Assembly: GCA_028285445.1 (NCBI GenBank) | Contig: JANQPQ010000050.1 | Location: 62,001 to 126,000, forward strand | From: Cyclobacteriaceae bacterium | GTDB lineage: Bacteria; Bacteroidota; Bacteroidia; Cytophagales; Cyclobacteriaceae | Direction of reading: 5' to 3' | Length of the DNA: 64,000 nt | In this document: one piece after another, positions 36,036-44,626 of the stretch | Layout: each line of letters opens with the position of its first letter | How positions within the stretch are numbered: the stretch's first letter is position 1 | Position numbers and translations under genes: made by a program | The notes under the pieces: generated by a model | Seen by the model: only the letters and a program-made list of their open reading frames with translations | What the model was told of the DNA's origin: nothing | The model's database searches: none

Positions 36036-36744
36036 TATAAGTCAAAATTGCATTTAGTCCTTCCAAGACGAGATTTTGGGCTACAAATATGGGGGCTTTT
36101 ATCCGTCTTTCAAAGTATTGGCTATCTCCCCCGGTTAAAATTACCCGCAGGTTCTCATATTTGTCTGCATACTCACTAATGATGCCTTCAACTTCTGCCG
36201 CTGTGCCATTAATTACTCCACTTAATATTGAATCAGTTGTGCTTCTTCCTATCAAATCAATCTTGGCATCTTTCAGTTCGATTAACGGCAAACTCTCAGT
36301 ATAATTATGCAAAGCCGTAGTTTTCATTTTTACTCCTGCGGTTATACCTCCCCCCCAGTAGTTGGCTTCGTTATCAATAAAATCATAGGTTATTGCGGTA
36401 CCCATATCTATCACCAGGCAATTGGCTCTTTCATATTTCTGCCAGGCCCCAACAACTGCCGCAATACGATCAACTCCAAGTGTTTCCGCCGATTCATACC
36501 TTAGGGTGATTGGAAGCGGGGTTCGGTAGTCTAGAATTATTGGGCTAGTGAAACTTTTGGATAATGCCAACAGCTCATCACTCTTAGAACCAACACTGCT
36601 GATAATAAGTGACTCCGCTCCACAATCGGTTACATAATCAATTAGTTCGGAATTGGTCACAAACTTATTCGCACTTACCAACTCATGGCCTTTAAACAAA
36701 CCGGTTTTGGCAGATGAGTTGCCAACATCTATCGCTATATTCAT
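36019..36744 (-). CDS. coaX: type III pantothenate kinase
   Basis: A 241-residue ASKHA-fold kinase from the ATG at 36744 (the TTG at 36750 gives two extra residues). It phosphorylates pantothenate with ATP in the first step of CoA synthesis. Motifs are IAIDVGNSSAKTG, GVDRIAAVVGA, VIDMGTAITYD, GGGITAGVKMK and LTGGDSQ. First gene of the envelope cluster coaX - OMP - TPR - lptC. A -7 element TAATTTTG (36766-36759) lies 14 bases upstream. Confidence 0.95.
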   Translation of the reverse strand: MNIAIDVGNSSAKTGLFKGHELVSANKFVTNSELIDYVTDCGAESLIISSVGSKSDELLALSKSFTSPIILDYRTPLPITLRYESAETLGVDRIAAVVGAWQKYERANCLVIDMGTAITYDFIDNEANYWGGGITAGVKMKTTALHNYTESLPLIELKDAKIDLIGRSTTDSILSGVINGTAAEVEGIISEYADKYENLRVILTGGDSQYFERRIKAPIFVAQNLVLEGLNAILTYNAQDR

Positions 36745-36758
36745 TTTCAAACCTGATG

Positions 36759-36766
36759 CAAAATTA
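36759..36766 (-). promoter_or_regulatory. TAnnTTTG -7 element of coaX
   Basis: Minus-strand TAATTTTG, 14 bases before the coaX ATG; no clear -33 TTG. It lies in the 27-base divergent gap between coaX and anmK, so the anmK promoter must overlap coaX. Confidence 0.45.
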
Positions 36767-36771
36767 GTTAT

Positions 36772-37851
36772 ATGTCTCAGTTTTATAAAGTAATTGGCTT
36801 GATGTCAGGAACTTCACTGGACGGGCTTGATATGGCTTATTGTACCTTTGAAAAAGAATCAAGGTGGAAATTCTCAATTGATGCCTGTGACACCCTATCT
36901 TATCCACAAAAACTCCGAGAACGGCTTTCTGAAGCCACTGACCTCAATGCTGAAGAGTTACTGGAGCTAGACCTCGAGTTAGGAGATTACTGGGGTAAAG
37001 CCGTTAAGAGCTTTATTTCAAGCCACCAGTTGGAACCCGATTTTATATCATCTCATGGACATACAATATTTCACCAGCCTGAAAAGGGTATTACCATGCA
37101 GATCGGAAGTGGGCAAGTACTCAATTCCATTTGTGGCTTCCCAGTAATTAACGATTTCCGAAGTCAGGATGTGAAGCTTGGTGGCGAAGGAGCTCCCCTA
37201 GTGCCCATAGGCGATAAAGAACTATTTGCAGATTATGACGTCTGCATAAATCTTGGTGGCATAGCTAATTTGTCGTACCAGGAGATAGATCAGCGACTGG
37301 CCTACGATATCTGCGCATGCAACATGGTGCTAAATTTCGTATCCAATAAATTAGGCTTCGACTTTGATGAGAATGGTAATATGGCATCCACCGGAACAAT
37401 CTTACCAGATCTTCTGGACCAGCTAGACAGTTTCAGATACTATGCAAAATCTCCTCCCAAATCACTGGGCTTTGAAGATATAGAGAAGCATATGTTGCCT
37501 CTGTTGGGTATAGCTGAGCCACGTAACGAACTACGCACGCTGGTTGAGCATATTGCATTGCAAGTTTCAAGATCTGTTGGAAATATTATCAGTAACCAAA
37601 CAAGTTCCCAGGCCAGAGCGCTGGTAACTGGAGGGGGAGCATTTAATACCTTCCTTGTTGGTAGAATTTCCGACTTGGTTGGTGCTGAACTTGTAATTCC
37701 GGACGAAAAAATAATCACTTACAAGGAGGCATTAGTCTTTGCTCTTTTAGGTGTATTGAAGGTAAGGGGAGAAGTAAATGTACTGCGAACGGTAACCGGA
37801 GCCTCTGCCGACAGTTGCTCCGGCACATTGATTGGATCGTTGAGCAAATAA
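36772..37851 (+). CDS. anmK: anhydro-N-acetylmuramic acid kinase
   Basis: A 359-residue ASKHA kinase that opens and phosphorylates 1,6-anhydro-MurNAc to MurNAc-6-P, the entry to peptidoglycan recycling. Signatures are GLMSGTSLDGLD at the start, SHGHTIFHQP, QIGSGQ, GEGAPLVP, NLGGIANLSY and the C-terminal VTGGGAFN. Length is normal. It is divergent from coaX; the amino-acid dehydrogenase gene follows after 28 bases. Confidence 0.95.
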   Translation: MSQFYKVIGLMSGTSLDGLDMAYCTFEKESRWKFSIDACDTLSYPQKLRERLSEATDLNAEELLELDLELGDYWGKAVKSFISSHQLEPDFISSHGHTIFHQPEKGITMQIGSGQVLNSICGFPVINDFRSQDVKLGGEGAPLVPIGDKELFADYDVCINLGGIANLSYQEIDQRLAYDICACNMVLNFVSNKLGFDFDENGNMASTGTILPDLLDQLDSFRYYAKSPPKSLGFEDIEKHMLPLLGIAEPRNELRTLVEHIALQVSRSVGNIISNQTSSQARALVTGGGAFNTFLVGRISDLVGAELVIPDEKIITYKEALVFALLGVLKVRGEVNVLRTVTGASADSCSGTLIGSLSK

Positions 37852-37879
37852 TTTTAGATTAGCGCCTCATTTTTCAACG

Positions 37880-39106
37880 ATGCGAGATCTACTAAAAAAG
37901 TTTGAGGAAAAGAAACCCGAAGTAACATTTGAATGGCACGACTCAGAAACTGAGGCGAAAGGTTGGGTTGTTATAAATTCATTAAGAGGGGGCGCTGCCG
38001 GTGGTGGTACCAGAATGCGAGTTGGCCTGGATAGGCACGAGGTAGAATCACTTGCCAAAACCATGGAAGTAAAATTCACTGTATCAGGCCCACCGATAGG
38101 AGGAGCTAAATCAGGCATTGACTTCGATCCTACCGATGATCGGAAGACCGGCGTAATGAAACGGTGGTTTAAGGCAGTATACCCACTGCTAAAGAATTAT
38201 TACGGCACCGGGGGAGATCTCAACATTGACGAAATAGACGAAGTAATTCCCATCACCGAGGAATTTGGACTATGGCATCCCCAAGAAGGCGTTGTAAATG
38301 GATACTACCAGGCTAATGAACCAGAGAAGATCAAAAAACTTGGTCAGTTAAGGCAAGGGGTTTCAAAAGTGATTGAAGATATTCACTTCACACCTTCCTT
38401 AGCCGAAAAGTATACCATCGCCGATATGATAACTGGCTACGGAGTTTCGGAGTCTGTAAGACATTATTATAATCTTTGGGGAGGCAACATTGGAGAAAAG
38501 AAAGCTATTATTCAAGGATGGGGAAATGTTGGAGCAGCCGCGGCTTTCTATCTTAGTAAGCTAGGAGTTTCTATAGTGGGTATCATTGATAAGTTTGGTG
38601 GAATCATTTCCGAAGCGGGACTTTCAGAGGATGAGATTACCAGGTTGTTCATTGCCCGCGAGGGTAACAAACTAAAAGCTGAAAACATACTGACCTTTGA
38701 AGAGGTAGATAGCAAAATCTGGAATCTCGATGCAGAAATTTTTATTCCTGCGGCTGCATCAAGGCTGGTAGGAGAATCTCACTTAAAGATGTTGATTGAT
38801 AGCGGACTTGAAGTAATCTCAGCTGGAGCAAACGTTCCTTTCAATGATCCTGAGATTTTCCTTGGTCCAATTGGAGAATCTGCTGACAACCAAGTGTCAT
38901 TGATCCCGGATTTTATTGCTAACTGCGGCATGGCTAGGGTGTTTGCCTACCTCATGGACACTTCCATTGAAATGACTGATGAGGCAATCTTCTCAGACAC
39001 TTCTAATACAATTTTACAGGCTCTGCAACAAACCCATTCTCGCAATCCCGAGAAAGTCGGCATTACCCAATCGGCATTTGAAATTGCTCTACAACAATTA
39101 GTCTAA
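37880..39106 (+). CDS. Glu/Leu/Phe/Val dehydrogenase family enzyme
   Basis: A 408-residue NAD(P)-dependent oxidative deaminase. The N-terminal substrate domain has GGTRMRVG, the PPIGGAKSGIDFDP motif with the catalytic lysine region, and GTGGDLNIDE; the Rossmann half starts with IIQGWGNVGAAAAFYL. Further A-S-R and IPDFIANCGM motifs match glutamate dehydrogenase-like members. The N-terminal lysine/glycine signature is somewhat divergent, so the amino acid substrate (glutamate or a branched-chain residue) is not fixed. Confidence 0.88.
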   Translation: MRDLLKKFEEKKPEVTFEWHDSETEAKGWVVINSLRGGAAGGGTRMRVGLDRHEVESLAKTMEVKFTVSGPPIGGAKSGIDFDPTDDRKTGVMKRWFKAVYPLLKNYYGTGGDLNIDEIDEVIPITEEFGLWHPQEGVVNGYYQANEPEKIKKLGQLRQGVSKVIEDIHFTPSLAEKYTIADMITGYGVSESVRHYYNLWGGNIGEKKAIIQGWGNVGAAAAFYLSKLGVSIVGIIDKFGGIISEAGLSEDEITRLFIAREGNKLKAENILTFEEVDSKIWNLDAEIFIPAAASRLVGESHLKMLIDSGLEVISAGANVPFNDPEIFLGPIGESADNQVSLIPDFIANCGMARVFAYLMDTSIEMTDEAIFSDTSNTILQALQQTHSRNPEKVGITQSAFEIALQQLV

Positions 39107-39171
39107 AATATTTATTTGCAGTATTTTGTGTCGTTAAATTACTCAACCGAAAATTTCACCTAGCGTAATTG

Positions 39172-40665
39172 ATGAGACTTCACTTCCAGAGGGTATTGGT
39201 GGGACTACTATTCCTTTTGATCCTGACGGCAATCCTGCCAAGTGAAGTACAAGCAGGCACTTCCTCCGAAATTATTGAAGCGGAATTGGTGATAAATACT
39301 CCAGATGAGGCCATCTCATCTGGTGGCGGAGGTGACCATAGTGCTGCCCCGGGGTGGTTGGTTACTCCCTTTGCAATTCTGCTGTTAATGATTGCAACCG
39401 GGCCACTTTTCTACGAGCACTTCTGGCACAAAGCCTATCCGATAATAGCTGTTATACTCGCCACCGTTGTGGTGCTCTATTACATCTTCGCATTGCATAA
39501 TGTCCATCAGCCCGTTCACCACCTTTTTGAGTACATCCAATTCATAGCCCTACTGTCATCATTGTACATTGCTTCCGGCGGAATAATGATTAATGTCGAT
39601 AAGGAAGCTACACCGCTAGCCAATGTAATTATTCTATTGGTTGGCGCAGTAATAGCCAACTTCATTGGTACTACCGGCGCATCAATGTTGCTGATCAGAC
39701 CATTCATTAGACTGAATCGCTTCCGGATCAAAGGGTACCATATTATCTTCTTCATTTTTGTTGTGAGTAACATTGGTGGTTCACTGACACCAATTGGAGA
39801 TCCTCCCCTATTCCTTGGCTTCCTAAAAGGTGTGCCCTTCTTCTGGACTTTAACCCACAACTTTGTTCCCTGGCTCATAGCAATTATAGTCCAGGTCAGT
39901 ATTTTCTACTTATTTGATATCAAGAACAAGGCCAACTACAACACGGATGATGAGCCAGTAAATTATACCAATAAGATCACCCTTATCGGAACAAAGAACT
40001 TCCTCTGGCTTGGGGTGGTAATATTCTCGGTTTTCCTGGATCCTAATGTTTTGGAATGGGTGCCGGCAATTGAATATGATGGAACCAAGTTCTCGTATAT
40101 CCGGGAGCTAATAATGTTCAGCGTTGCCTTCCTATCGTTTAAGCTCGCGAACAAAGAGGCTATCAAGGGGAATGATTTCAGTTTTGAACCTATCAAAGAG
40201 GTAACTTATATCTTCATCGGAATTTTCGGTACTATGATGCCCGCTTTGGAATTGGTTGGAGGTTTTGCAGCCTCGCCAGAGGGTATCAAAATGATCACCC
40301 AAAATACACTTTACTGGGGCACCGGGATTCTCAGTGGATTCCTTGATAATGCCCCTACGTATATCAACTTCCTCACGGCAGCCATGGCATCACAAGGGGC
40401 CACAATCAATAACATGGCAGAAGTAGTTACATATGCCTCGGGAGGCACCTATGCTAATTCAGTGCTGAATTTGAAGGCCATTTCTGTTGCTGCGGTTTTC
40501 TTTGGCGCTATGACTTACATAGGCAATGGGCCTAACTTTATGGTGAAGTCAATTGCAGAGCAAGTAGGGATAAAGATGCCATCATTCTTCGGGTATATTA
40601 TAAGGTACTCCCTTCCTCTACTCTTGCCGCTTTTCCTAATAACCTGGTTTTTGTTCTTCAGATAG
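39172..40665 (+). CDS. nhaD: NhaD-type Na+/H+ antiporter
   Basis: About 497 residues from the ATG at 39172 (the frame could begin one codon earlier at TTG). A signal-like first helix is followed by about 12 TM helices of the ArsB/NhaD superfamily. Diagnostic pieces are NFIGTTGASMLLIRP, NIGGSLTPIGDPPLF and GFLDNAPTYINFL with a buried Asp, and YIGNGPNFM near the end. It exchanges cytoplasmic sodium for protons, in keeping with a saline habitat. It ends 9 bases from the convergent ribH. Confidence 0.9.
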   Translation: MRLHFQRVLVGLLFLLILTAILPSEVQAGTSSEIIEAELVINTPDEAISSGGGGDHSAAPGWLVTPFAILLLMIATGPLFYEHFWHKAYPIIAVILATVVVLYYIFALHNVHQPVHHLFEYIQFIALLSSLYIASGGIMINVDKEATPLANVIILLVGAVIANFIGTTGASMLLIRPFIRLNRFRIKGYHIIFFIFVVSNIGGSLTPIGDPPLFLGFLKGVPFFWTLTHNFVPWLIAIIVQVSIFYLFDIKNKANYNTDDEPVNYTNKITLIGTKNFLWLGVVIFSVFLDPNVLEWVPAIEYDGTKFSYIRELIMFSVAFLSFKLANKEAIKGNDFSFEPIKEVTYIFIGIFGTMMPALELVGGFAASPEGIKMITQNTLYWGTGILSGFLDNAPTYINFLTAAMASQGATINNMAEVVTYASGGTYANSVLNLKAISVAAVFFGAMTYIGNGPNFMVKSIAEQVGIKMPSFFGYIIRYSLPLLLPLFLITWFLFFR

Positions 40666-40674
40666 ATCGCTAAA

Positions 40675-41151
40675 CTAGAAGCTAAGCATTTTTATTGCTG
40701 TAATGGCCGCTTCATCACCTTTGTTGCCATACTTGCCGCCAGCGCGATCAAGAGCCTGGGAATGATTATCCGTGGTGAGCACCCCGAATATTATCGGCTT
40801 GTTGTATTTCAGCGCCACGTCATTCAAGCCCTGGGCCACGGCATGGCAGATAAAATCAAAGTGACGCGTTTCTCCCTGGATAACGCAACCCAGGCAAATC
40901 ACCGCATCGATACTTTTCTTAGAAGCCATCCATTGGGCACCCAAAACTAACTCATAGCTCCCAGGGACGTCTTTGCGGACTATGTTTTTCTCTTTTGCTC
41001 CATTGTTGATGAGTGTTTGCAATGCACCTGCATAAAGAGATCCAGTAATTTCATCGTTCCATTCAGAAACTACAATCGCAAAATTACTCTTAGAGATGTC
41101 CTTAAGATTCTTGTAGGAATACGTACTCAGATTCTTTTGATTACTCGCCAT
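40675..41151 (-). CDS. ribH: 6,7-dimethyl-8-ribityllumazine synthase
   Basis: A 158-residue enzyme of riboflavin synthesis that condenses 5-amino-6-ribitylaminouracil with 3,4-dihydroxybutanone phosphate. Motifs are VVSEWNDEIT, VPGSYELVLGAQ, CLGCVIQGETRHFDFIC and GVLTTDN; the catalytic His is in the RHFDF segment. A 17-residue N-terminal leader precedes the core, as in other Bacteroidota. Upstream lies a TPR membrane protein gene on the same strand (98-base gap with a tiny SD-led ORF). Confidence 0.95.
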   Translation of the reverse strand: MASNQKNLSTYSYKNLKDISKSNFAIVVSEWNDEITGSLYAGALQTLINNGAKEKNIVRKDVPGSYELVLGAQWMASKKSIDAVICLGCVIQGETRHFDFICHAVAQGLNDVALKYNKPIIFGVLTTDNHSQALDRAGGKYGNKGDEAAITAIKMLSF

Positions 41152-41248
41152 GGCGACCGCCTTTACTTCAATTAAAAATACAGATTTTCAAGTCAGGCAT
41201 AAGACGACCTCCTTCAGCCCAACGATTCAATCGAATATTTGACCTTAA

Positions 41249-41959
41249 CTATGATGCAATTAAACCGCCAATTCTCGCGCTTTGTTTTTGAGCATCCTGG
41301 TAGAGATTGCTGTCATAAAAGTCGCTTACAATGCGGTCATACATCTTTTTTGCATTAGCCAAATCCGAAGATTTTTCGTAAGCCAATGCCGCTTTCATCA
41401 GGTATTGTGGTGTAAAGTACTTGTTGGGCTTATAATCAGCCGCTTTGGTGTAGGAAGTAGCTGCGTTTTGGTAGTCTTCTAATTCCATGTATGCGTCGCC
41501 TATCAAACTAAAGGCTCGTGCTTGGATTAGTAGATCATCAGAGCTGAATTCCTCCAGGTGAGTTATTGCTTGTCCGAAATTTCCTTGCTTAATATAGATT
41601 GTGCCAGCGTAGAAATTGGCTAGGTTGGCAACTTTGGTACCCTTGTATTCATCTATGATCTCCAAGAATCCAAAATTGTTCCCGTCCCCATTGAGTGCCA
41701 AACTAAGACTATCAGTTTGAAAGTAGTATTCCGCCTGAAACATATCTCTTTTGGCCGACTCATTCTGCTTTTCCTGATTAGTTCTGTAATAGAACAATCC
41801 TGCAACGCCAAGTACTAATATGCCAACTATCGAAAAGACAATAGTCTTGTTGCGATTGACATAAGACTCAAATTTTCCAAACTGCTCCTGGAAAACTTCA
41901 GGATTTTCCATCGCGCTAGAACTAGGGACGTCTGCCTTTTTTTTCTTTTTCGCTGTCAT
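41249..41959 (-). CDS. membrane-anchored TPR protein (YfgM-like)
   Basis: A 236-residue protein. A Lys-rich cytoplasmic start (TAKKKKKADVP) precedes one TM helix (about 40-60) and then about five TPR units (residues 85-232: YKGTKVANLANFYAGTIYIKQGN, ARAFSLIGDAYMELED). The layout resembles YfgM, a Sec/PpiD-associated chaperone partner, or BamD-like tetratricopeptide proteins; no lipobox is present, which speaks against BamD. The pair TPR-ribH near recF is common in Bacteroidota. Confidence 0.8.
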   Translation of the reverse strand: MTAKKKKKADVPSSSAMENPEVFQEQFGKFESYVNRNKTIVFSIVGILVLGVAGLFYYRTNQEKQNESAKRDMFQAEYYFQTDSLSLALNGDGNNFGFLEIIDEYKGTKVANLANFYAGTIYIKQGNFGQAITHLEEFSSDDLLIQARAFSLIGDAYMELEDYQNAATSYTKAADYKPNKYFTPQYLMKAALAYEKSSDLANAKKMYDRIVSDFYDSNLYQDAQKQSARIGGLIAS

Positions 41960-41980
41960 CTATTCCTAAAATTCAGGTCG

Positions 41981-41988
41981 CAAAGGTA
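41981..41988 (-). promoter_or_regulatory. TAnnTTTG -7 element before the TPR-ribH pair
   Basis: Minus-strand TACCTTTG, 21 bases before the TPR gene ATG. The region before it is AT-rich; no -33 TTG at standard spacing. Confidence 0.5.
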
Positions 41989-42014
41989 CTAATTAGAAAT
42001 GTAATTTACTACAG

Positions 42015-43049
42015 TTAGTCAGTTATGAAGGGATAGTCTTCCTGGACATAAATATGCTCAAATGCCTTATCGGGAGATGGGAAGGCTGATTCTTCTGCAA
42101 AGGTCACTGCTTCGGCTACAGCCTGCTTAACTTTCTCTTCAATTTTTTCTAGCTGAGACTCAGGCAAAATTTTCTTAGAAACTATTGTAGATCGAAGCTT
42201 CTCGATAGGATCCCGCTTCTTATACTCCTCCACCTCTTCCTTGGTTCTATATTTGGCAGGGTCTGACATGGAGTGTCCCTTGTAACGGTAGGTTCTGAAT
42301 TCGAGCAGTGTGGGACCATCACCTTTGCGAGCCCTGGTAGCTGCCCTTGTCACTGCCTCATGCACGTCTTCTACCGACATGCCATCAACAGGCTCCGAAG
42401 GCATGTCATAGGCTTCACCAAGTGTATAGAGTTCGGTAACATTCGAAGTTCGCTCCACCGATGTACCCATTGCGTAACCGTTGTTTTCTATAACGAAAAT
42501 CACAGGAAGCTTAAAGTGCATGGCCAGGTTGAAAGCTTCATGGAAGGCCCCTTGCCTAACAGCGCCATCTCCCATATAAGTGATGCAGAGGTTTTTTGTT
42601 TTGCGATATTTCTCGGCAAACGCAAGTCCTACACCAAGAGGTATTTGTCCCCCAACTATTCCATGCCCACCATAAAAGTTCTTCTCTACATCAAACATGT
42701 GCATAGAACCACCATGTCCTTTGGAAATTCCCGTTTCCTTTGCAAATAGTTCAGCCATAACAGCATTTGGATCTGACCCCAAACCCAGTGGGTGGGCGTG
42801 ATCGCGATAAGCGGTTATCCATTTATCTTCTTTGTTAAGTGCTGTAACTGCACCAGATACTCCAGCCTCTTGTCCGATGTAGAGATGGCAAAACCCTTTT
42901 ATCTTCTGCTGGCCATATAATTGTCCCGCTTTCTCCTCAAACTTCCGCATCAAGTACATACTCTCATACCAATAGGTATATGTTTCTTTGCTGTATTTGG
43001 CCTTGGCACTCGACGATTTACTTTTGGACTTTGTCTTTGTAGTAGGCAT
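42015..43049 (-). CDS. pdhA: pyruvate dehydrogenase E1 component subunit alpha
   Basis: About 344 residues from the ATG at 43049, chosen over the upstream TTG because it starts directly before the low-complexity Lys/Ser leader (KTKSKSKSSS). It is the alpha subunit of the TPP-dependent decarboxylase feeding acetyl-CoA synthesis. The TPP motif GDGAVRQGAFHEAFN ending in ENN, the active-site loop YRYKGHSMSDPAKYR with phosphorylation-loop Ser, and IGQEAGVSG are clear. The E1 beta and E2 genes are not adjacent. Divergent from recF. Confidence 0.93.
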   Translation of the reverse strand: MPTTKTKSKSKSSSAKAKYSKETYTYWYESMYLMRKFEEKAGQLYGQQKIKGFCHLYIGQEAGVSGAVTALNKEDKWITAYRDHAHPLGLGSDPNAVMAELFAKETGISKGHGGSMHMFDVEKNFYGGHGIVGGQIPLGVGLAFAEKYRKTKNLCITYMGDGAVRQGAFHEAFNLAMHFKLPVIFVIENNGYAMGTSVERTSNVTELYTLGEAYDMPSEPVDGMSVEDVHEAVTRAATRARKGDGPTLLEFRTYRYKGHSMSDPAKYRTKEEVEEYKKRDPIEKLRSTIVSKKILPESQLEKIEEKVKQAVAEAVTFAEESAFPSPDKAFEHIYVQEDYPFITD

Positions 43050-43211
43050 TAGTTTATTTTGTCTTTCTTCCCAACTCCCAATTTTGTACCCTTTACTGGA
43101 AGCATGTGGATTGCGAAAATAACACAAATTCAGTCAATTATAAAGCAGGAATTGCAATACCGTTTTGCCTCATACTGCTGATTTTGCGAAGAAATTGAAG
43201 GAAACGAGGGT

Positions 43212-44318
43212 ATGCATCTGGCCGAGCTAAATCTTTTCAACTTTAGGAACTATGAGTCTACATCGGTTTCATTTACCCCTGCCATGAATTGCATTGCCGG
43301 CCCAAATGGCAGCGGGAAAACGAACCTACTGGATGCCATCTACTACCTGTCGCTTACAAAGAGCGCATTCAATACCGACCCCCAATGTATCAAACATCAA
43401 CAAGGCGCCTTTACCGTAAAAGGTGTTTTTAAATCGGGTGATGAAGAGCACGAGATTAGATGCGGCTTTCAGTCGGGTAAGAAGAAAGTGGTGGTATATA
43501 ATGGTAGTGAATACGAGAAATTAACTGAACACATTGGAAAGTTTCCGGTGGTGATGATTGCTCCAAATGACACGGACATTATAAGAGAGTATAGCGACGC
43601 CAGAAGAAAGTTTTTTGACGGCATATTGTGCCAGGTAGATAGTGACTATTTGGAGGATCTGCTTACTTATTCCAAAGTATTAAGACAACGAAACAGCCAC
43701 TTAAAGATGGCGCCGCATGTTGGGGCTTTGGACAAGACACTTCTGGAAACTTACGATCACTCCTTAATTGATTCCGGAAAGAGAATCTTTGAGAAAAGGG
43801 AAGCCTTTGCGCAGAAGTTCCTTCCGGTCTTGTATCAACATTACGAAAAAGTATCGGGAGGTAAAGAGGGGGTTGAGTTGCAATATGAATCTCAATTGCA
43901 TGATGATGATTTCGTGGAGAAGTTTCATGACAACCTCAGCAAAGACCACCTCACTAAAAGAACCGGCTTCGGAGTTCATAAGGACGACTTCATATTTAGC
44001 ATAGATGGGCACCTGCTAAAAAGGTTCGGCTCCCAAGGTCAACAGAAATCTTTTTTAATAGCTTTGAAGCTGGCTCAGTATAGCCTGATGAAGGAATTGA
44101 AAAAATTCAAGCCTATTTTGCTGCTAGACGACATCTTCGACAAATTAGATGAGGACCGAATGAGTATGCTGGTGCAATTGGTTTCCTCGAATGAGTTCGG
44201 GCAAATTTTTGTTACTGATGCTCGACTTGAGCGCACAACAAAACTTCTTGAGCAGAATAATGTCGGCGCCAACGTGATGCAAGTATCAAACGCTAATATT
44301 ACCAACTCTCATGGCTAA
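43212..44318 (+). CDS. recF: DNA replication and repair protein RecF
   Basis: A 368-residue SMC-like ATPase that helps load RecA at gapped DNA. Walker A GPNGSGKTNLLDAIYYL, signature FGSQGQQKS, and Walker B KPILLLDDIFDKLD with the D-loop are present, and the coiled-coil arm between is short as in RecF. Start at 43212 is preceded by a purine run AACGAGGG. Overlaps the DciA-like gene by 8 bases. Confidence 0.95.
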   Translation: MHLAELNLFNFRNYESTSVSFTPAMNCIAGPNGSGKTNLLDAIYYLSLTKSAFNTDPQCIKHQQGAFTVKGVFKSGDEEHEIRCGFQSGKKKVVVYNGSEYEKLTEHIGKFPVVMIAPNDTDIIREYSDARRKFFDGILCQVDSDYLEDLLTYSKVLRQRNSHLKMAPHVGALDKTLLETYDHSLIDSGKRIFEKREAFAQKFLPVLYQHYEKVSGGKEGVELQYESQLHDDDFVEKFHDNLSKDHLTKRTGFGVHKDDFIFSIDGHLLKRFGSQGQQKSFLIALKLAQYSLMKELKKFKPILLLDDIFDKLDEDRMSMLVQLVSSNEFGQIFVTDARLERTTKLLEQNNVGANVMQVSNANITNSHG

Positions 44319-44625
44319 GGATCGAAAACAGCCCCCTCGAAATGCTAATACCTCCACATTAAAGGAGGCTATTGATGGTATGTTCAAAAGCTATCGCCTG
44401 GAGGCCAAGTATCGAGAAAAAGAAATAATTGCTTCCTGGGAAGGCCTAATGGGAAAACCCATTGCCAACAGAACGCGCCGCATGTTTTTCAGGGACAGAA
44501 AGCTATTTATCGAATTGACCTCCGCCCCCCTAAAGCAGGAATTGTCCTTATCCAAATCCAAAATACTTATTATGCTTGCCGAGAGATTTGGTCAGGATAC
44601 TGTAGAAGACATTGTTTTCCTCTGA
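44311..44625 (+). CDS. DciA-like (DUF721) protein
   Basis: A 104-residue DUF721 protein with the KH-like fold pattern: SWEGLMGKPIANRTRRMFF followed by LFIELTSAPLKQELSLSKSKIL. DciA loads the replicative helicase DnaB in bacteria lacking DnaC. Overlap of 8 bases with recF indicates co-translation; recF-DUF721 is a conserved pair in Bacteroidota and Actinomycetota. Confidence 0.85.
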   Translation: MAKDRKQPPRNANTSTLKEAIDGMFKSYRLEAKYREKEIIASWEGLMGKPIANRTRRMFFRDRKLFIELTSAPLKQELSLSKSKILIMLAERFGQDTVEDIVFL

Positions 44626-44626
44626 C

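Noticed and set aside
42273-42749. 158-codon plus-strand open frame opposite pdhA
   Set aside because: It lies wholly inside pdhA in the antisense direction, shows no domain and no promoter; a shadow.
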